A DNA stretch of 64,000 nucleotides from Coptis chinensis (lineage: Eukaryota > Streptophyta > Magnoliopsida > Ranunculales > Ranunculaceae): the NCBI GenBank assembly GCA_015680905.1, contig CM027380.1:108114501-108178500 (forward strand). Direction: 5' to 3'. Of the stretch, positions 1 through 11,200 are shown in pieces. Position numbers and translations under genes: made by a program. The notes under the pieces are model-generated. The model did not search any database and had not been told where the DNA came from. It saw only the letters and a list, made by a program, of their open reading frames with translations. Each line of letters starts with the position of its first letter. The stretch's first letter is position 1.

Positions 1-329
1 GATGCTCAAAGAACTGAATGATGTGTACGATCTTGATTCATCTTTACAGATTAGGATCTTCCTCAACCCTCAATCTAAAACACGCAAATGTTCAAAATAA
101 AATTTTAAATACTTCGAAAAAGCATAATCTCGAAGTTCTAAACTTCATATTCCTTTTCCACATCAATTTTCACTAGATCTTTGAAATTCTAGCTAATAAA
201 AATAACTAACTACTACCTCTATCTGTATTTCTACATTATCAAACTGTATTCACATAGGATCTTCTGCATTATCAAACTGTTGAAGCAATAGCGATGATTC
301 AATGAACGAAGCAGCATTTGCATTTAAAT
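1..329. other. AT-rich flank, no gene assigned
   Basis: No complete gene is visible. On the minus strand, about 261-330 reads as a short open stretch ending in FDNAEDPM and a stop. It could be a terminal exon of a gene, but it borders the minisatellite directly and no partner exon was found. Confidence 0.3.
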
Positions 330-914
330 GGTGTTGTCTGTTTTTTTGTCTCTTGAACAGTGTGGCCACACCGTTTGAACTTAGTCCCAAACGGTGTGGC
401 CATGTCGTTTGGGATTTGAGCTTGGATAAAAATGGTGTTGTCTGTTTTTTTGTCTCTTGAACGGTGTGGTCATGTCGTTTGGGATTTGAGCTTGGATAAA
501 AATAGTGTTGTCTGTTTTTTTGTCTCTTGAACGGTGTGTCCACACCGTTTGGACTTAGTCCCAAACGACATGGCCACACCGTTTGGACTTAGTCCAAACG
601 GTGTGGTATATCGTTTGGGATTTGAGCTTGGATAAAAATGGTGTTGTCTGTTTTTGTCTCTTAAGCGGTGTTTGGCCGCGGTGTGGCCGTTTGGGATTTG
701 AGCTTGGATAAAAATGGTGTTGTCTGTTTTTTTGCCTCTTGAACGGTGTAGCCACACCGTTTGGACTTAGTCCCAAACTGCATGGCCACACCATTTGGAC
801 TTAGTTCCAAACGGTATGGCCATGTCGTTTGGGATTTGAGCTTGGATAAAAATGGTGTTGTATGTTTTTTTTCCTCTTGAACGGTGTGGCACCGTTCAAG
901 AGGCAAAAAAACAG
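330..914. repeat. Compound minisatellite with palindromic modules
   Basis: The phrase GGTGTTGTCTG recurs with small changes at about 330, 434, 504, 640, 715 and 854. The spacings are 104, 70, 136, 75 and 139 bp. Each unit continues through a T-run, CTCTTGAACGGTGTGG and ends in GGGATTTGAGCTTGGATAA. Most spacings equal a ~70 bp core plus zero, one or two ~34 bp modules built from CACACCGTTTGGACTTAGTC and its partly self-complementary neighbours. Open frames crossing it on the minus strand are repeat translations (PSSNPKR, KRQKNRQHH), not a gene. Confidence 0.85.
862..914. repeat. Near-perfect hairpin ending the minisatellite
   Basis: Bases 862-885 and 891-914 are near-perfect reverse complements of each other (24 nt arms, 5 nt loop GTGGC). 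The right arm is an inverted copy of the minisatellite phrase, so the array ends by folding back on itself. Confidence 0.8.
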
Positions 915-3356
915 ATGTTTCGTGTTTTGGCAAAAACATTACGTTCTGCAATAACAAGCTGTGACAAACTAAAATGTGCAAGTTGTCGGAGTGTAAAACT
1001 AGTATAGATTTGGTTTAAACACAACGAAGCGATACTATGATTGCAGCTGATTTTATGTCTAGCGCGTATGGCAAAAAACAAGTATCCTAACAACATATCA
1101 ATACATGAAACAATCAATTCCACTTGATGATGACGCAATAGCCGGTGGTAAGTAGTATAATCATTTTACTCCATCGACAATGGACGTCCTATTAAATTCA
1201 ATGCCTGCTAATAGCAGAAACATAACCAAAGGCCATTCTTTGGCATGCCGTTTTACTAGATCTTGCACTAAAAAACCTTAGGATCTTAGGTGAACATCAA
1301 AAGAATGACAAGTCCAAAGCAAGATCACTATCATTTCATATTTCAACAATGTGATACCATGTGAAATACATTGTCTGAATTACTGAACATAAAGCTAAGT
1401 TGCTACATATCAACAACTTGCACTTACAAAATAGTCCTAACATAATATTTTTTGACTACAAAGAGATTTCCAATCTAACTTTCTGACTTTAGTTGTATAT
1501 CTAACTCTTTATTCTTTATCTCCTTTCTGCAAAACAAAAAAATTGAATAAACAGATCAGTCAATCAAATTTAAATCAAACTGCTTTATTAAGGTCTGACA
1601 AAAAAACTAATCTCTCCACTTGCTTCCTCATGTTCACCATCTTCCTCATCACCACCATTTGCCTAATTACCACCCAATAAAAACACATGAATCAGTATAA
1701 ATACTACCACATATATCAAATCCAACACCAAATCTAGAAACCTCACTGATTGGAAAACTCTTGAACTTAAGTCATGATCAACTCTCAAAAGAACAAAGAA
1801 AGACAAATGCTAATAAACACTCCCCGCATCATCTCAAACAAGAAGTATATCAAGTGAAATGACTTGGTTATCAACTCACAGTGCTAAAAATGAAGAAAAC
1901 CAACCTTAAAGATAGAAAAAATGAACTGACCCAAAAACAGAAAAATGAGCTAAGAGTAAAGTGCTTTGAAGGAACAGGAGCAATTAACACAGACTGAAAA
2001 GTAAAGCAAAACCCACCAAAAAACAAACACAAATTCCAACTAAAATGATCTCCTAACTCTTTCTTGAGCTCCAAGACACACAGTACACTTACAACTCTCA
2101 GTCTACTAAAGAATCAGAGTTAAGAAAGAAAGAATCTTGGAATCAATACCCCTCATTTCCAGGACGCGAGTACAAACCTAATATTTATTTCAGTATAACC
2201 AAAAGAAACCATGGTTACTTCAATGTATGTGATGAAAGAAGTCAATATATGACACATGAAATGAAAACTGGGACTTACAACTGTCTAAAAGAGTGCCTTG
2301 GCAATTAGGTTTAATATTGATCAATCATATCAAGACCATTGAGCATCGGCTGTTGATTTAAGTACCGAAATAACACTGCATTTGAAAATAGCTTAGTATA
2401 TGTAAGTCTGCAAATGCAGTCATCAGACGTAAAATACCAATAAAAACCATTATATATTAAAGAAACCAATAAATTGTACCTATCTGAGCATATACATGCT
2501 TAAACTGTATTTTCCGACTCCGGCCTTTTTCTATCCTATAAATATTTGATCTTCCTTGATTGTATAGGCATAAAGCAACTCTAGGATTCCATGTACAACA
2601 GTTAAACAATGTAACCAATTAATGGAATTTTTTTAATATGATAACATGTCGGTAGAGGTAAGGATAACACTAATAGGGCTTAAACAAAAAAAAAATAATT
2701 ACCCGCTCCCTATTGTCACTTCCACGTCAAGAGAGCGCACACAATACAGAATAAAAAGAGATCATTAGATCAAATACCAGTAACAAATAAATCCCCAAGA
2801 AAATTTCATACGAACACGAAAATACCATTTCCAAACTTGAATGATGAACAGTATGTCATTGATGTTCAAACCAAGTGAAGCCAAATTCGTTGCGACCAAC
2901 ATAACTAATTCGTCCAACCGAAATCCTTTAGGAGAGACCTTGAAGAATGTACATATTAAAGTTTGAAAAGAAGTAACAACATAATCCAGTTATTGAACAA
3001 GTCCCCGAACCAATGTCTTGTATCCAGAACAATAGTATCAATGACAAACCTATTCATAGAGCAACCGGTGCATAGTCGGCAATAGGAACACAATAAATGT
3101 ATTAACAAATCCACCAAAAAGGGGCTACCAAATAGATTGGCTATGTAGATCTACTCAAATGAAATGATCCTAATTTAAAATCCTTCTCATCCATTTATGT
3201 TTATGCAAAGATTGGCAAGGCATAGTCAGTTAGCCACCAACCTATCCAAATGTAGCAATAGAAATCATTGCAATGGAATCTATATATAATTATAAAAACA
3301 CACCTTGAATGACATAAAAAACAAATATACAGTTCAATTATTTGAACTAAAATGCA
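915..3356. other. AT-rich intergenic DNA
   Basis: No gene is recognised. One minus-strand stretch at about 1588-1662 follows a plausible acceptor (AATTAG) and encodes an acidic tail (GGDEEDGEHEEASGE) before a stop. It could be a terminal exon of an unidentified gene, but no upstream exon was found. Confidence 0.4.
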
Positions 3357-3364
3357 GTTCCAAC

Positions 3365-3540
3365 CATAGTACAAAATATCGCGATATATCGCGATATATA
3401 TCGAGATTTCAGAGATGGATATATAAATATTGCGATATTGATTTGGATAAATACCAGTGTAAGTATCGACGATATTTGTAGATATATCGCGATAGTTCGA
3501 CGATATAATTTTTTTTTTTTGTTTTAATCACGATATGTTC
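3365..3540. repeat. Left TIR and ATATCG subterminal cluster
   Basis: This stretch starts with the 17-bp terminal repeat and continues with repeated CGATATATCG-type palindromes (for example TATCGCGATATATCGCGATA), which mirror the right end of the element. Confidence 0.75.
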
Positions 3541-3669
3541 GGATAAATTGGTGGTGGTGGTGGCGAGGGAAAGAAAATGGAGAGTTTAGCAAACCGACGA
3601 ACAAACTAAAAAAAGGCTACTCCTACCCTCTCCCACGCGAAATTTTGATGATTATAAAAGCTCAGTTTG

Positions 3670-4441
3670 ATGGAAAGGATACAGTTGTTGAGAAGATGGT
3701 TGGTTGTTTTGAAAGAAATTGAAAGATTATCTACTGATGAGGCATGTAGTGAAGCAAAGGATTCTCCAACAAAACTTACTTTGGTCAGTAAACTTTCTTT
3801 TTCTTGTTCCGTGTTTTTATACTGCTTTACTCAATGGCTTTGGTTATAAACAGCTTTTTTATTATGATTCCGATTTGGGAGGAGAACCGATGAACTTCCG
3901 CGATGTTTTTCTTCCTAGTCAAGCTTTAGAAGGCATAATAATGTCTATGGTGAGTTACGGATTAATAATTTTGATTTAGCTTTGCAACTGTTAGTGTAGA
4001 TTTTGATTTATCTTTTCCGTGTTTCAGATTCTTGAAGCACCGGATGAGGAAGAGGTTTCTATACTACTGGAGATATTTGGGTGAGTTCTTATAGACCTTG
4101 CATTTATTTGAACAACTCTTGCAACATTAAATTGCCTCTTCATTCAAAATCATTTATTAGCTCGAACTTGAACTTTACTATTCTCTTTATGGTTGCATGG
4201 GCTCTTTATCTTATATTATTGAACCCTACTCCTACCCTCTGTTGACTGCAGAGTTTGCTTACTCGCCACATCCCAATCATCGAAAGGTGCATTACTAGAC
4301 TTTTACGTTCAAATGCAATTCTCGTTAAATTCTTAGCTTGATCGAACTAGTTTAATGACTTTTGACCTCAGGGAGGATTAATAGGGACTCGCGGTCGGTT
4401 ACTGTTGGTTTGAGTGTGGAAGCTGCTCAGCATCTTGGGGT
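3670..4441 (+). pseudogene. Captured multi-exon gene fragment
   Basis: Five short open segments join at canonical splice sites: 3670-3783 (begins MERIQLLRRWLVVLKEIERL), 3854-3949 (LFYYDSDLGGEPMNFRDVFL...), 4028-4080 (ILEAPDEEEVSILLEIFG), 4253-4286 (VCLLATSQSSK) and about 4373-4440 (RINRDSRSVTVGLSVEAAQ). A further possible exon follows an acceptor near 4819. The frames join without a stop through the first four. The text resembles the N-terminal part of a plant-specific protein, but I cannot name the family securely. The fragment lies wholly inside the hAT-like element and lacks a recognisable C-terminal half. It could still be transcribed; there is no sign of the donor gene in this window. 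Confidence 0.5.
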
Positions 4442-6106
4442 ATGAGTTTAAGGGAAACTAAACAATATTTTTAGTAGAAAAGTGAAACTGTGAAACGGTG
4501 GTTTCCTTCTTCATTTTTTTGCCCAAGTCTATGCCACCTGAAAAATGGACATTATATATGTAACTGAATTGTGTAATGCCCAGGAATTTTAACTAGCATC
4601 CGTATTGTCGCCGCGTTAGTTTTATCAGCTAAGAACTTTATTGGACCAACGTAGAGCCCCCTTAGAGTATCGAATTTGCTCAGAATTTTATTTGACCAGT
4701 TGATGGGATTGTACCTGTGGACATTATGCTTCTACAATGCGTGGTTTATCGGTCGATCCGAGGGTTTCATTTGGAATGAGCTATCTATATACAATACATG
4801 ATCACTTGTTGATGCAGGTCTGGAGGCTAATCTTAAAGACGCACCAAAAGGAATCAGTCCTTGTGCAGGTAAGCTTGTTAAAAAGATTTTCTTTTAAGAA
4901 ATCAAGTGGCTGATTTCACCATCTCGGCACATGTGAGTCTCTATTTTTGTATATTCTTTTTATGAAGGTAAAAATTGTGCTTACAGAAATTATAAGAAAA
5001 TCACTTGGGGCCTAGATTACTTTCTATATATGTCAATGATCATGTCTATAATCTCAGCAACCATTTAATGTTGTGATATATGTAGAACCTTATTCATAAG
5101 TTGAATTTCATCATTAGTATTTTATGTGATCACAGGTTTCATGACGGCATCGATGACTAGATTATGAGAACATTAATCTTACAAACCCAACCAACCCACC
5201 GATCTAACCTAATCTTGGGAAACTGCGATGCGTTTATTGGGTTGAGACTTAGGTTGAACGGACGTTACATCCCTTTAACCCGCCGAAAGTATTTTTATCC
5301 GGTAAAATATTTTCATTATTAAATGACCGAAGTCGATTCATTGAGGGATTGTTGAGGTAGCCAGTTCAAGTTTTCCCAACAGGTGTTTACCAAAAATAAA
5401 ATAAAAATAAAAATCCCTGTCTACACCTCGGGCTTTTAGAGTCACTGAATTGGCATCAATCTTGTAATATGAGATATATTTATTAAGCTTTAAAACCAAG
5501 GAGATCCAAGTACTTTTTAGAATAGAAGACACGTAAAATGGTTTTGACAAAGTCATGAACTAACTCACTAAACACAATGGAAACACATTTTTCGACTTGA
5601 CTAATAGAGGTGTATAACAATAATATAAGTGGAAATTATGTATATGTTGTTTTCATTTTAATTTTGTATATAATTTATAGTATTCTTTTGATTCGAGGAT
5701 TGGTTACTTGACTTAACGGCATTGGTCGAGATGGTTAAGTAGCCGGGTTCTCTGAATCAATATATATTTAAGTAATTGGGTACTTGGGTTTCACGAGGTA
5801 TGAGGTTTTAATATATGTTATGGAATTATATTATTTGATTTTCAGGTTATGACAGGTTTTAAATTTATGAAATGTTGAAAATACGAAGGAAACTCTGCCG
5901 ATTTTTTTTTAGAATGTGATATTAAGTGGTGGTTTTATATTTGAGTTATGTATATCATAAGATATTTTGTATTCGTGAAGTCATCTAGAAGAGGATTGTA
6001 CCCATCTTTGGTCCTTGTCTTTGAGGGTAGAGCAAATTCTTCCATGAACTGATATGTACCAAGCTACATCCAAAGTGGTAGATGTGAACATATTATAGGA
6101 ATTGAG

Positions 6107-6761
6107 ATGAAAAATTTATTGAAGAATAATGACCTCACATCGTTGTACCCAGTCGATAATGACTCAGACTGTCCTATTTTTTATTGGATCGATGACAGAG
6201 AGAGAACCCCTGAGGCATTATTAGATGAAAGCGGTCGTCCTAACTCATACATTGCAGAGCAATCTGGTGTGCCAATAGATGGAAATTGGGAACCTGTTCC
6301 GAATCCCAATCCTGAAGATAACTTTGAAGTAGCTCAATCTCCTAATGACACTCAACTTGATGGTGAAACATATTATGATCCTGATGCATGGAGAATGCCT
6401 AGTTTTATTTATGCTTCCCCTATTGTCCCAAATAACAACCTCTATTGAAGGATGTAAAATCCTGGCCTCTACCAAAGGGCTGCAATATGTTGTAGATTGC
6501 CTGATCAAGATGATGGATGCGGTTTATGGCAGTGATGGGGAGGATACTAGTGGGAGCATGGTTTTGGCAAGTGATGTAATTGAACACGTCCTATTGACAA
6601 CTAATGAAGTGGATTGGAGTTGTGTTGGTCGTCTCCTGAAGACGTTAGAGTGTTGGATAGACTCTATAGGCGAGGCATCTATGGACATCAGGGTTGTAGG
6701 CCTTCATGCTCTCATCATGGATTCAATCACAAATGAAGATCTAATAGATGCGCTTATATGA
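6107..6761 (+). other. Unidentified coding-like segments in the element
   Basis: Two overlapping open frames occupy 6107-6448 and 6345-6761. The first encodes an acidic, proline-containing segment (DSDCPIFYWIDDRERTPEAL). The second encodes a helical-looking segment (LQYVVDCLIKMMDAVYGSD). Composition looks protein-like, but I recognise no family. They could be part of a decayed transposase or another captured gene piece. Confidence 0.3.
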
Positions 6762-7375
6762 TTGAACGCTTTCGTGCAAGTGCAACAAGTATTGTAATAT
6801 GTAGAAAAAAAATTCAAGATTCATTGTTAAAGAATGAAAAGTCAATGTAATATGTAGGGATTCTGAGGTGTATTTTTGAGTATTAGAGAGTAATTTATAT
6901 TAAAAGTATGACTGTGAGGGAATAATATATTTATATATATTATGCACGTGTCTAACACGAATCAGGAAAACTCATGGAAGATCGTTACAACATAACACCT
7001 TGTCTAGAACGAGGTGATAACCTCTAGGGCTCGTGAGAGATCGTTACAACATAACACCTCATCCAGAACGAGGTGACAACCTTGCACATGCATGCAACGG
7101 GCAGTAACGCTCAACGTAGCTGTGTTACTTAAAGTCGTAGCATCAGTCGCGCTTATAAATACACTGTCTAAAAGCTCATTTATTCTCATCAAGATAGGGA
7201 CTTGAGCTGACGGAGGAAAAGGGGGAAGCATTGGAGAGGAACAACGTCTTACTTGATTCAAGTTCATCACAAAATCTTGATATGCCGTCCCAAAGCGAGC
7301 TCAGTCAAAACTTGACCCATCACAATCTTCTCCATTATTCACACTTGTAAGGACTAATCAAATTCAACCTTTACA

Positions 7376-7650
7376 ATGACCACATTTAAAGAAAATATAG
7401 ATATTTATCGATATTTGTTGATATTTGTAGATATTTGTCGATATATCGTGATATATCCACGATATTTACATTCAGAAATACCCACACATAGTCTGTGGAT
7501 ATTTGTCGATATTTATCGATATATCCGATATATCCACGATATTTACAGATGCCCAAATGTAATATATCCCTACACGGGGAGATATATCCATGATACATAT
7601 CCATAAATCAGATATCGATATTTTGTCATATCCCGATATTTTGTACTATG
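7376..7650. repeat. Right TIR and ATATCG subterminal cluster
   Basis: The motif GATATTTGTCGATAT and variants recur many times before the terminal repeat CGATATTTTGTACTATG at 7634-7650. Open frames on both strands here are low-complexity translations (RYIDIYR...) and not genes. Confidence 0.75.
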
Positions 7651-7658
7651 GTTCCAAC

Positions 7659-8226
7659 AGCTGAATTCTTTAAGCAAACTACAAAACGCAAAGCAAACCG
7701 TTGAAAAATAGACACAATGTGAATTCCGTTTGAATTCATTAATGAGATTTTTTAATTGTTTGCTTTAACCATCGTTTTTTACGAAAAAGGGAGAAGGTGG
7801 AAAATATTCAGAAATAAAATAGATAGGTCGAAATAACCGAAATAGGTAGTTGTTTCCCTAAAAACATAAAACTACACTAAAACCATGAGTAAGGAAACCA
7901 AGCACGAAATAATACTAAATACAGTCACAATTTAGTCTGGATAACTGCAGCGTGAAACATAAATGTAAAAGTGGGGGTCATAAACGGAGAAAAAAGTAAA
8001 ACAGGCTACGTACCAAAGGTAAAGAATGGTAATCTAAAATAATGTCGTCTTAAAAAATAGTTAAGTAAGAGGAAAGAGATGTATTATTACAATGTGAATC
8101 AACATGCATGAGAAACATAAAGACCCACAAGTAGACACCCATATGAACGTTAACCTTATATTAAAAAATTGACCCACAGACCAAACATTTCATGACGAAC
8201 AATAAAAGATTATTAAGGAAAGTCGG
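7659..8226. other. 3' flank of asparagine synthetase
   Basis: This is the intergenic or 3' untranslated region downstream of the minus-strand asparagine synthetase stop codon. It contains no open frame of note. Bases 8158-8207 recur at 20376-20425. Confidence 0.5.
8158..8207. repeat. 50-bp segment duplicated 12 kb away
   Basis: The sequence starting ATATTAAAAAATTGACCCAC matches 20376-20425 with two mismatches in 50 bp. Similarity stops abruptly on both sides of each copy. Confidence 0.85.
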
Positions 8227-11200
8227 TCACTGAATTGGTGTTGTTTGCTGCCCAGACGTTTTGGTTTCCTCATAAGCAGCAGTATGGACACCAAGAGCAG
8301 CACGGCCTGATGGATCAGGATTTTTCGACCATGTTGCATCCCATTCTAATGCTTTAGCAGTACTGCATGCCACACTTGGACCTCCTGGAACTGTTGACCT
8401 TGCTGCATTCTGTCCAACCAGAAGAAGGGTAATTGAGAACCACAGCAGAAGTAATATACCAATATTACTTTAAGAAATAGATGGCACATTCGCCAAATTA
8501 AAGGCAATATGAAGGCATCTCAACCATTATTGAAAAGTGAAAACAATGATCATAAAAGAATCATTTAACAGATACTCACATTTCCAAGAAAAGTACCAAC
8601 AATGGGATGAAGGCAAGAAACTAACAATAGAATAGGAGTAGATTAAAAACCCAACCTTGGGGAAAAACCTTTCAAATATAGTTCTATAGTAATAGGCCTC
8701 TTTTGTAGTAGGAGTATTCTCAGGATAAACAAAGCTTGCATTTGCCAGCATTGCATCAGAAACCTGACCATTTACCAACAAAAACAAAATGAGAAAAATG
8801 AGAAGGAAAATAATGATTCTTGTGAGCTGAGGTGCAACTGTGCAAGACAGTCACAATTGGACTTCATACTCTGATTTCTAATAGAAGAAACATCAACTAT
8901 TGCACTGTAAGGAATCCTTAGTGCAACACAGAGTGCGTAAGTGTGTCTACATCCTGAGGAGAAAGGTTTACCTGTTCATTTGCATGGTCTTTCAGTCCAT
9001 CAATCCAGCTGTATCCAACTCCATCGCTAAATTGTTCCTTCTGCCTGTATAGTATATGCTGAAAGCCAAAGGAAGACAGTTATAACTTGTAATAGCCTCT
9101 ATGAGAGAGAAGATAGTTTCAAAACTGTATGATTCGAAGAGCATGAGAAGAACAAGATTTCAATACACAAACCTTTGGTAAGTATGGCTTCTGATCATCA
9201 TCAAATGCATTGCGTAGTACCCACTTCTCAATCCGGCCAAGATCAGGTCTTACCTGTAATAAGTGAAGTTTGTGATTCTAGGAAATAGGGAGTTTGTATC
9301 TACCACCACAACGTAACAAAAAGACGGGTGGAAAATTCCAGGTTAAAAATACTACAACTTTACAAATCCAAAATGCTACGTATGAGTTTCTTACAGATCA
9401 ATAACACGACTTTTCTAAGCTTTGTAGTCAGATGAGATTCTTCAATAGGTACTGCTAACGTGGGCTTTTGAGATGTATTACAGCTGTGGAAATCATAATT
9501 TCTTTTCTTTTCCTCTATTTTGCTTTGTTTCTATTTCTATGTTGTACTGTGATGTCTCATTTTACCTTTTCTGACTTATTGGTATGTAGTTTATATCTAT
9601 CTTCACTTATTGAAAGAAAATGCTTAGAAGACATTATACTCAATATCATGCCTAATGATATATATTTTCTTTTTGAAATATATATATTTTCACCGAGCAA
9701 AAAAAAAAAAAAAATCTTTTTGAAGGATTTAAAACATATAAATGAGCTGTGACGTAACATAGAGATGGAGCATCTAAAGGATTCAAGACATAATATGTTG
9801 ATAGGAATCATAAACAAATAAAAGAAGTAACTACTCAAAATGTTCTTCAGTCCTACTGCACTATAAATCGCAATAGAATGTCAACTTTGTTAGCGACATG
9901 GGCACCATGTTAGGCATATTGGACTTTTATGTATGTTAATTAACCTTTTGGACTAGTTATTAGGTCCCATGAGCATTATAGTCTTTTGTCTAATCTTAGG
10001 GTTGTATTATGCCTAAAAACAAAATTGAAAAGATAGTGTTCCAAAGCGTTCTTCAAACATCCTACCCACAAATGGCAATACAAGTCAACCTTGTTAGTGA
10101 TATAGCCACCCTAAACTGGTAAGGACAAAATTCCGAAATAATAAACCCAAAAAACGAACTTCATTTCAAAAACACTCCCAAGGACAATAGTTGTCTCTTA
10201 TCCGAAAAAGACAATAGTACCCCTAAAACTAAATAGGAACCCACGATCCAACTCCCATCTTCTCTCTCAAAACCTGGGCTATTAAATCGTTGAGTATAAT
10301 CCCCGATCACAATCGGGCTCAAAAACTCTCCGAGTACTCGCCCGATTAGGCCCGAGCTGATTAGCCGAGTAATTGTGTTCAATATTTCAACTATTTCAAT
10401 GTTATACATTGAACTCGACATTTCGCCGATTCAACCAACCCTCGATTCTGTAAAGTCCTACACTTTAATCATATTTATTTTAGTTGATTGAGTGTTTTAA
10501 TTATTTATTGATTGATTAGGTTCTTAATTGGCTTCATTATGTTGGTATTTCAAAGTTAAATATATTTAATAATTATTTGTAAAAAAATATAGTGTTATGA
10601 AAAATCGCCTGATTAATCCCCAACCGATTACACCTACTTGCTACTCGCTCTTCAAACGAGTAGCGACCGAGTAGCGATTTAATTGCACAGCTCAAAACCA
10701 AAACCCCAGTTTCCAAAATAATAAGAAACTCATTTGTTTGCAATTCTAAAAACCCAACTCTCAATAGAATTTCTTCTCCACGAATTTGTGGTTGAAGATG
10801 AGATTGTTCTCCTCAAATTTCTAATTAAAACTTTAAGATTAGATAATCAAGTTTTTGTGGTGTTCATTTTGAAGAAATTCATTCCAATGTCTAATTAGCT
10901 TCAATTTTTTGTAAATATCATTGTGAAGAAGATGAAATTGAAGAACAAGATAATGGAGATCAAGAATATATAGTAGAAGATGGTACGAGATCGAGAAGTG
11001 AGTTTATCATGTTTGGTATGCACATGTGTTTGTGCATACTAAGCATCATGCATATTGTCAGAAGAAAATGGTATGCACAAGTTTCTGTGCATACCTAAGG
11101 CGGTATGCACAGACAAATGGTGACTTAGGTATGCACAGATGTCAGTGCATACCAAACATCACAAGAAATGTTATGCACAAGTGTATGGGCATACCACCTT

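Larger units (their letters stand above)
3365..7650. mobile_element. hAT-like TIR transposon carrying gene fragments
   Basis: The element is 4286 bp. Its left end CATAGTACAAAATATCG (3365-3381) is the exact reverse complement of its right end (7634-7650). It is flanked by a perfect 8-bp direct repeat, GTTCCAAC, at 3357-3364 and 7651-7658, the duplication length typical of hAT elements. Both subterminal regions are packed with CGATAT/ATATCG motifs, a common layout for transposase binding sites. No transposase was recognised inside. Instead the left third holds several spliced host-like exons, so this is probably a non-autonomous, gene-fragment-carrying element. Superfamily assignment rests on duplication length and structure, not on a transposase. 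Confidence 0.8.

Noticed and set aside
330..914. CRISPR-like array of repeats
   Set aside because: Unit lengths vary, no unique spacers separate identical repeats, and the genome is a plant nuclear one.
250..981. Several minus-strand open frames of 80-109 codons
   Set aside because: They translate the minisatellite units over and over (PSSNPKR, KKQTTPFLSKLKSQTT), so they are repeat artefacts.
5720..5770. tRNA-like sequence GGTCGAGATGGTTAAGTAGC
   Set aside because: Only an A-box-like word is present, with no B box or cloverleaf.
6107..6448. hAT transposase C-terminus
   Set aside because: The segment is acidic, but I could see no hAT dimerisation motif or RW-type signature, so the call was left open.
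7376..7606. Overlapping open frames on both strands rich in Ile, Tyr and Asp
   Set aside because: They are direct translations of the CGATAT subterminal repeats of the transposon.
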